Source: Klebsiella pneumoniae
GTDB taxonomy: Bacteria > Pseudomonadota > Gammaproteobacteria > Steroidobacterales > Steroidobacteraceae
DNA: 36,476 nt
Assembly (NCBI GenBank): GCA_945860725.1
Contig: CAMAQZ010000017.1
Coordinates: 1-36,476, forward strand
Reading direction: 5' to 3'
Part shown: positions 31,797-36,476 of the stretch, one piece after another
How the letters are laid out: each line of letters begins with the position of its first letter
Position numbering within the stretch: the stretch's first letter is position 1
Notes under the pieces: generated by a model
Databases searched by the model: none
Seen by the model: only the letters and a program-made list of their open reading frames with translations
Told to the model about the DNA's origin: nothing
Made by a program: the position numbers and the translations under genes

Positions 31797-33128
31797 ATGA
31801 ACGCAGTCGTCGACCCTCCATCATGGCGTGTGTCGCCGACGACGACGGTGCACGGTCGTCTGCGGGTCCCCGGCGACAAGTCCGTGTCGCATCGTGCCTT
31901 GATGCTCGGCGGTATCGCGCAAGGGGAGACCTGCATCAGCGGATTCCTCGACAGCGAGGATTGCCTTGCGACGCTCGGCGCGCTGCGTGCGCTTGGCGTG
32001 CAGATCGAGCGCCCCGCGCCGCGCGAAATGGTGGTGCAGGGCGTGGGCTTGCATGGACTGCGCGCTTCCGCGCAACCGCTCGACATGGGCAACGCCGGTA
32101 CCGCGATGCGGTTGTTCATGGGTCTGCTCGCGGGGCAAGCCTTCGATTCGACGTTGGTCGGGGATCGATCGTTGATGCGTCGACCGATGGAGCGTGTCGC
32201 GGCGCCGCTGCGCTTGATGGGCGCGCACATCGATACCCAAGACGGGCGTCCTCCGGTGCGTCTGCGCGGAGGTGTCGGCTTGCACGGCATCGACTATCCA
32301 CTGCCGGTGGCGAGCGCACAGGTGAAATCGGCGGTGCTGCTCGCTGGGCTCTATGCACAGGGCGAGACGCGGGTGACGGAGCCTGCGGTGACCCGCGACC
32401 ACACCGAGCGTATGTTGAGCGGTTTCGGCGTCGAGCTACGGCGTGCCGGCGCGACTGCGACGCTGCGGGGTGGTCAGGTCTTGCAGGGCGCTCGTATAGC
32501 GGTGCCCGGCGATTTCTCCTCGGCGGCGTTCTTTATGGTGGCCGGCAGCATCGCCCGCGAGGGGAGCCTCGTGCTCGAGAACGTCGGACTCAATCCCACC
32601 CGCACCGGTTTGCTCGATATCTTGCGGGCGATGGGCGCCGACATCACTGTGGAAGAACAGGGGGGAGGGGGTCCCGAGCCGGTCGCGACGCTGACGGTGC
32701 GTCCGGCACGGTTGCGCGGTATCGAAGTGCCCGTGGAACTCGTCCCGCTCGCGATCGATGAGTTCCCGGTATTCTTCATCGCGGCGGCCTGCGCCGAAGG
32801 TGCGTCGTCGCTGCGCGGCGCCGAGGAGCTGCGGGTCAAAGAAAGCGATCGCCTTGCGGTGATGGCTGCTGGGCTTGCCGCGCTCGGCGTCGAGCACGAG
32901 TTACGGGACGATGGTATGTGCCTCGCGGGGCGCCCGCCGACCGGCGAGGTATTCCGTGGCGGTCGGATCGACAGCCACGGCGATCACCGCATCGCGATGG
33001 CCTTCGCGGTCGCCTCGCTGCAGGCGGCCGGCGAGATACTCATCGACGATGTCGTCAATGTCGCCACCTCCTTCCCCGGGTTCGCCGATCTCGCCCGTTC
33101 GGCCGGACTCGGCTTGCGGGCGGGTTGA
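31797..33128 (+). CDS. aroA: 3-phosphoshikimate 1-carboxyvinyltransferase (EPSP synthase)
   Basis: 443 residues. The start has VPGDKSVSHRALMLG, then DMGNAGTAMRLFMG, VKSAVLLAGLYAQGET, DHTERML, and the C-terminal RVKESDRLAVMAAGL and DSHGDHRIAMAFA, all signatures of AroA. It adds enolpyruvate from PEP to shikimate-3-phosphate. ATG 31797 gives MNAVVDPPSWRVSP, close to the family N-terminus. An in-frame TTG at 31743 overlapping the pheA stop would add 18 residues and is less likely. cmk follows after 10 bp. Confidence 0.95.
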   Translation: MNAVVDPPSWRVSPTTTVHGRLRVPGDKSVSHRALMLGGIAQGETCISGFLDSEDCLATLGALRALGVQIERPAPREMVVQGVGLHGLRASAQPLDMGNAGTAMRLFMGLLAGQAFDSTLVGDRSLMRRPMERVAAPLRLMGAHIDTQDGRPPVRLRGGVGLHGIDYPLPVASAQVKSAVLLAGLYAQGETRVTEPAVTRDHTERMLSGFGVELRRAGATATLRGGQVLQGARIAVPGDFSSAAFFMVAGSIAREGSLVLENVGLNPTRTGLLDILRAMGADITVEEQGGGGPEPVATLTVRPARLRGIEVPVELVPLAIDEFPVFFIAAACAEGASSLRGAEELRVKESDRLAVMAAGLAALGVEHELRDDGMCLAGRPPTGEVFRGGRIDSHGDHRIAMAFAVASLQAAGEILIDDVVNVATSFPGFADLARSAGLGLRAG

Positions 33129-33138
33129 GGACAGCGGG

Positions 33139-33828
33139 ATGGTGGAGAGTCCGGTTGCGGTTTTGGCGGTGGACGGGCCCTCCGGGTCCGGCAAGGGCAC
33201 CGTCTGCCGGATGCTTTCGACGCGTCTCGGCTGGCACCTTTTGGATAGTGGCGCGCTCTACCGGCTGACGGCGGTCGCCGGCAGTCGGGCGGGGCTCCAC
33301 GCGGATGATCGGGCGGGCCATGCTGCGGTGGCGATTCGGATGGCGGTGGTGTTCGCGGTGACCGCGCAGGGCGACGAACGGATCGTGCTGGACGGGCAGG
33401 AGGTCACGGGCCTTGTCCGGGCGGAGCAGACCGGGCAGGGGGCTTCCCGGGTCGCCGCCTGGTCTGAGGTGCGGGCGGCCTTGCTGGCGCGCCAGCGGAG
33501 CTTTGCCGAGCCGCCCGGGCTGGTCGCCGATGGTCGCGATATGGGTACGGTGGTCTTCCCCGCAGCCCCGCTGAAGATCTTCCTGACAGCGACCCCGGAC
33601 GAACGGGCCCGTCGTCGCTATAACCAGTTGAAAGACAAGGGTTCCGCTGTTAGTCTTGCCACCCTTTCGCGGGAGATCGCCGAGCGTGATCTGCGGGATT
33701 CAACCCGCAGCGTGGCACCGCTCAGGCCTGCGTCCGACGCGTTCGTGATCGATTCCACCGGCGTTGCCGTGGAGGCGATCATCGAACGGGTGATCGAGCT
33801 CGGACGTGCGCGCGCCCTGTGGCGCTGA
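33139..33828 (+). CDS. cmk: Cytidylate kinase
   Basis: 229 residues. P-loop GPSGSGKGT at 13-21, LLDSGALYRLTAV, DGRDMGTVVFPAAPLKIFL and ERARRRYNQLKDKG lid region, and the ERDLRDSTRSVAPLRPA segment typical of Cmk. It phosphorylates CMP and dCMP. The ATG at 33139 follows aroA closely; the longer frame runs back inside aroA. aroA-cmk-rpsA-ihfB is the conserved order. Confidence 0.95.
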   Translation: MVESPVAVLAVDGPSGSGKGTVCRMLSTRLGWHLLDSGALYRLTAVAGSRAGLHADDRAGHAAVAIRMAVVFAVTAQGDERIVLDGQEVTGLVRAEQTGQGASRVAAWSEVRAALLARQRSFAEPPGLVADGRDMGTVVFPAAPLKIFLTATPDERARRRYNQLKDKGSAVSLATLSREIAERDLRDSTRSVAPLRPASDAFVIDSTGVAVEAIIERVIELGRARALWR

Positions 33829-33862
33829 CCCTCTGCGAAGTCGATCGGATTTTGATGGTGGT

Positions 33863-33885
33863 CCCGCATGGATGCGGGGCCTTTT
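33863..33885 (+). terminator. Weak hairpin terminator between cmk and rpsA
   Basis: Stem CCCGC (33863-33867) with GCGGG (33874-33878), 6-nt loop, followed by GCCTTTTG. A short stem and four T suggest partial termination or part of the rpsA leader, where S1 autoregulation acts in E. coli. Confidence 0.4.
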
Positions 33886-33966
33886 GATCAACCCTTCCCG
33901 CGGTCCACGGCAGGTGGCGAGTGGGCACTACCCCGCGGCGCTTTCGGGCGTCGCACGAGAGATGTA

Positions 33967-35655
33967 ATGACCGAATCCTTTGCTGAACTGTTCGAACAGA
34001 GCCTCGCCAATCAACGCATCCGTCCGGGGCAGATCCTCGCCGGCTTCGTGGTGGAGGTCGGCGCCGACATGGTGATCATCAACGTCGGACTAAAGTCCGA
34101 GGCCGTGATCCCCGTGGAGCAGTTCAAGAACGAGCGTGGTGAGATCGAAGTAAAAGCCGGCGACACCGTGGAGGTCGCGCTTGAATCCGTCGAGGACGGT
34201 ACCGGCGAGACCCGCTTGTCGCGTGAAAAAGCCAAGCGTGCGCGCACCTGGACGCGCCTCGAAGAAGCCTTCAACAATTCCGAGATCGTCACCGGCATCA
34301 TCACCGGTCGCGTCAAGGGCGGGTTCACCGTCGAGATCGAACATGTGCGCGCGTTCCTGCCTGGTTCGCTCGTCGATGTGCGTCCGGTCCGTGACACCGC
34401 CTACCTCGAGAACAAGCCGCTCGAGTTCAAGGTCATCAAGCTCGACCAGAAGCGCAACAACGTCGTGGTCTCGCGGCGCGCGGTTGTCGAACAAGAGTTC
34501 TCCGCCGAGCGCAGCGCGCTCATGGACAACCTGCAGGAAGGCGCGGTGGTCCGCGGCAACGTCAAGAACCTCACCGACTACGGTGCGTTCGTGGATCTCG
34601 GCGGCATCGACGGCCTGCTGCACATCACCGACATGGCTTGGAAACGCGTCAAGCATCCCTCGGAAGTGGTCAAGGTGGGCGATGAGGTCGAGGTGCGCAT
34701 CCTCAAGTTCGATCGCGAGCGTTCGCGCGTCAGCCTCGGGCTGAAGCAGTTGGGCGCCGATCCCTGGGAGAGCATCGGCCGTCGTTACCCGCCCAACACG
34801 CGCGTGTTCGGCAAGGTCACCAACATCGCCGACTACGGTGCATTCGTCGAGATCGAGGACGGCGTCGAGGGTCTGGTGCACGTCTCCGAGATGGATTGGA
34901 CCAACAAGAACGTCAATCCTGCTAAGGTCGTGCAGACCGGGCAGGAAGTCGAGGTCATGGTGCTTGACTGCGACGAGGAGCGCCGTCGTATCAGCCTGGG
35001 TCTCAAGCAATGCGCCTCGAATCCGTGGCGTGATTTCGCCGAGAACAACAACCGCGGCGACAACGTGTCCGGCCAGATCAAGTCCATCACCGACTTCGGC
35101 ATCTTCATCGGGCTGCCGGGCAACATTGACGGCCTCGTGCACCTCTCCGACATCTCTTGGGATATCCCGGGCGAAGAGGCCGTGCGCAGCTTCCAGAAGG
35201 GCCAGACCATCGAGGCCATGGTCCTCGCCATCGATCCGGAGCGCGAGCGCATCAGCCTCGGCATCAAGCAGCTCGCGAAGGACCCGTTCGCCGGCTACAT
35301 CTCCGACAACCCGAAGGGCAGCATCGTGCGCGGGGTGGTCAAGGAAGTCGATGCGCGTGGCGCGATCATCGACCTCGGCAACGGCATCGAGGGGCAGCTG
35401 CGCTCCTCGGACATCGGTCGGGACCGCGTCGAGGATGCCCGCCAGTTCTTGGGCGTGGGTGATGAGGTCGAGGCGAAGTTCATGGGCGTCGATCGCAAGA
35501 CGCGCTCCATCTCGCTCTCGATCAAGGCCAAGGAAGCCCACGAGGAAGCAGAGGCCATGCAGAGCTACCGCTCGGATCAGGGTCCTGCCGTCTCAGGCAC
35601 CAGCCTCGGCGAGCTGCTGAAGGCGCAGATCCGCACGGACGCAGACAAGGGTTGA
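33967..35655 (+). CDS. rpsA: 30S ribosomal protein S1
   Basis: 562 residues with six S1 repeats (boundaries roughly 20-90, 105-170, 190-260, 275-345, 362-432, 449-520). Repeats 3 to 5 show the typical [40 protein letters not shown] and [20 protein letters not shown] strings. S1 binds mRNA and brings it to the 30S subunit; the first two repeats anchor to the ribosome. The ATG at 33967 ([13 protein letters not shown]) has GAGAGA about 8 nt upstream; the in-frame extension to 33868 lies in the leader. Length is close to that of E. coli (557). Confidence 0.96.
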   Translation: MTESFAELFEQSLANQRIRPGQILAGFVVEVGADMVIINVGLKSEAVIPVEQFKNERGEIEVKAGDTVEVALESVEDGTGETRLSREKAKRARTWTRLEEAFNNSEIVTGIITGRVKGGFTVEIEHVRAFLPGSLVDVRPVRDTAYLENKPLEFKVIKLDQKRNNVVVSRRAVVEQEFSAERSALMDNLQEGAVVRGNVKNLTDYGAFVDLGGIDGLLHITDMAWKRVKHPSEVVKVGDEVEVRILKFDRERSRVSLGLKQLGADPWESIGRRYPPNTRVFGKVTNIADYGAFVEIEDGVEGLVHVSEMDWTNKNVNPAKVVQTGQEVEVMVLDCDEERRRISLGLKQCASNPWRDFAENNNRGDNVSGQIKSITDFGIFIGLPGNIDGLVHLSDISWDIPGEEAVRSFQKGQTIEAMVLAIDPERERISLGIKQLAKDPFAGYISDNPKGSIVRGVVKEVDARGAIIDLGNGIEGQLRSSDIGRDRVEDARQFLGVGDEVEAKFMGVDRKTRSISLSIKAKEAHEEAEAMQSYRSDQGPAVSGTSLGELLKAQIRTDADKG

Positions 35656-35661
35656 CCGGGG

Positions 35662-35696
35662 CCGCACCCCTTCCGCTCGGCGGGGGTGCGGCGTTC
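35662..35696 (+). terminator. Hairpin after rpsA
   Basis: 9-bp stem CCGCACCCC (35662-35670) with GGGGTGCGG (35683-35691), followed by CGTTCTG. The T tract is poor, so termination may be partial and ihfB may be read from the rpsA transcript. Confidence 0.5.
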
Positions 35697-35732
35697 TGTG
35701 GGCGGTGCAGGCCTGAGCACGCGAGACATGGC

Positions 35733-36035
35733 ATGACGAAATCCGAACTCATCGAACTGATCACCGCCAAGCAGAAGCACTTGCCGGCGAAGGATGTCGA
35801 GCTCGCCCTCAAGCAGATGCTCGAGATCATGAGCGATGCCTTGGCGGCTGGCGAGCGCATCGAGATTCGGGGTTTCGGCAGTTTTTCCTTGCATTTTCGG
35901 CCGCCGCGGCAGGGGCGCAACCCCAAGACCGGCGAGACGGTTGCTCTTTCGGGTAAGCATGTGCCGCACTTCAAAGCGGGCAAAGACCTGCGCGAGCGCG
36001 TCAATGAAGGCATAGACCGGCCGATCCGCGACTGA
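35733..36035 (+). CDS. ihfB: Integration host factor subunit beta
   Basis: 100 residues of the HU/IHF family. [20 protein letters not shown] at the start, then [40 protein letters not shown] with the DNA-intercalating Pro in RNPKTG, and [14 protein letters not shown] at the end, as in IHF-beta. It pairs with IHF-alpha to bend DNA strongly. The ATG at 35733 gives the usual length; the upstream open frame is in the rpsA-ihfB gap. Its position after rpsA is conserved. Confidence 0.95.
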   Translation: MTKSELIELITAKQKHLPAKDVELALKQMLEIMSDALAAGERIEIRGFGSFSLHFRPPRQGRNPKTGETVALSGKHVPHFKAGKDLRERVNEGIDRPIRD

Positions 36036-36037
36036 CC

Positions 36038-36052
36038 CCGGCTGCACGCCGG
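36038..36052 (+). terminator. Short hairpin after ihfB
   Basis: CCGGC (36038-36042) with GCCGG (36048-36052), 5-nt loop, directly after the ihfB stop. No T run follows, so its role as a terminator is uncertain. Confidence 0.25.
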
Positions 36053-36074
36053 AACGGAAAGCAGCTATTTCTGG

Positions 36075-36163
36075 CGGTTTGCGCTCGATTTGGCGCTCGG
36101 ATATCGGCAGCCACATCCCTTAGCCTGTCGATCTCTCTCTCGGAGGATCGACCGATGCCGCGG
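36075..36163. repeat. Left arm of an 89-bp perfect inverted repeat
   Basis: Bases 36075-36163 are the exact reverse complement of 36388-36476 with no mismatch over 89 bp. This arm covers the comEA 5' region, its GGAGG and start codon, through the first three codons. The spacer is 224 bp. Confidence 0.97.
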
Positions 36164-36476
36164 CCCGTTCCCGCTGCACTTCGGGCCTTGCTCGTCATGC
36201 TCCTGCTCGCGCTCGGGGTTGTTTTAACTGCGCCGCCCGTCAGGGCCAAAGGCGTCGATTTGAACTCCGCCGATGTGGCGACCTTGTCGCGGGAACTCTC
36301 CGGTATCGGCGAGGCGCGCGCCCGAGCGATCGTCGAGCACCGTCAGCGCCATGGTCCGTTCCGCTCCGTGGACGAACTCGCGCTGATCCGCGGCATCGGT
36401 CGATCCTCCGAGAGAGAGATCGACAGGCTAAGGGATGTGGCTGCCGATATCCGAGCGCCAAATCGAGCGCAAACCG
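36155..36476 (+). CDS. ComEA-like helix-hairpin-helix protein (partial, 3' part probably chimeric)
   Basis: From ATG 36155, with GGAGG at 36142-36146 upstream, 107 codons run to the window edge. The N-terminus is a signal peptide or membrane anchor (ALLVMLLLALGVVLTAPPVRA). It is followed by the ComEA-type DNA-binding domain: VDLNSADVATLSRELSGIG, RARAIVEHRQRHGPFRSVDEL and the second hairpin ALIRGIG. Such proteins bind DNA at the envelope during uptake, and short versions often follow ihfB or stand alone. From about 36388 onward (residue 79) the sequence is the exact reverse complement of the gene's own upstream region and start, so the residues after RGIG are suspect. Confidence 0.75.
   Translation, partial: MPRPVPAALRALLVMLLLALGVVLTAPPVRAKGVDLNSADVATLSRELSGIGEARARAIVEHRQRHGPFRSVDELALIRGIGRSSEREIDRLRDVAADIRAPNRAQT
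36388..36476. repeat. Right arm of the 89-bp perfect inverted repeat, reaching the last base
   Basis: The arm begins inside the codons of comEA for the second hairpin (IRGIG) and continues to the last base of the window, so the repeat may be longer than can be seen. Its first 12 bp (CCGCGGCATCGG) are natural coding sequence that happens to match the reverse complement of the start region, the pattern expected of a microhomology junction. Confidence 0.97.

Noticed and set aside
36164-36387. Phase-variable invertible segment between the two inverted-repeat arms
   Set aside because: No invertase gene is visible, the spacer is ordinary comEA coding sequence, and the right arm runs to the end of the sequence at a microhomology. 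An artefact is more likely, though not proved.

Overview
This is a high-GC stretch of bacterial core chromosome, read as a gammaproteobacterium. ZipA beside Smc and LigA, the order gyrA-serC-pheA-aroA-cmk-rpsA-ihfB, and trpS-scpA-scpB-rluB are gammaproteobacterial arrangements. A DksA with a long Lys/Ala/Pro-rich N-terminal tail recalls Xanthomonadales and relatives (Steroidobacter/Nevskia-like lineages). That finer placement is inference. Coding density is very high and no gap exceeds about 220 bp. I see no prophage, IS element, CRISPR array, tRNA or rRNA.

Layout. (1) 1-1268: the 3' end of an unrecognised gene, then an S9 prolyl-oligopeptidase gene that keeps only its catalytic domain. (2) 1240-9875, plus strand: promoter and structured leader, then rimP-nusA-infB-rbfA-truB and rpsO-pnp, a translation/ribosome-maturation/RNA-decay block. 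(3) 9726-12056, minus strand: gluQ, dksA and a short queF. (4) 12081-18712, plus: smc-zipA-ligA (chromosome organisation, division, DNA ligation). (5) 18776-20007, minus: parvulin-type PpiC protein and a BolA-like protein. (6) 20027-24311, plus: yciO, trpS, then scpA-scpB and an RluB-like protein joined by ATGA overlaps. (7) 24283-26647, minus: ubiG, a squalene/phytoene-synthase-like protein and a YciK-like SDR, again joined by ATGA overlaps. (8) 26734-36035, plus: gyrA, serC, pheA, aroA, cmk, rpsA, ihfB (topology, serine and aromatic amino acids, dCMP/CMP kinase, S1, IHF-beta). (9) 36155-end: a comEA-like gene running off the window.

Most of this is ordinary housekeeping sequence, and I do not see a new multi-gene defence or mobile system. 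Points worth a second look: an 89-bp perfect inverted repeat that runs to the last base and whose junction lies on a 12-bp microhomology inside comEA (probably a fold-back chimera or contig-end artefact); an RluB homologue lacking the catalytic Asp motif; a squalene-synthase-fold protein without its Asp-rich motifs translationally coupled between ubiG and yciK; a pnp terminator encoded inside the 3' coding part of gluQ on the other strand; -10-like boxes 7-8 nt before five start codons, suggesting leaderless transcripts; and a structured leader with terminator ahead of rimP-nusA-infB.
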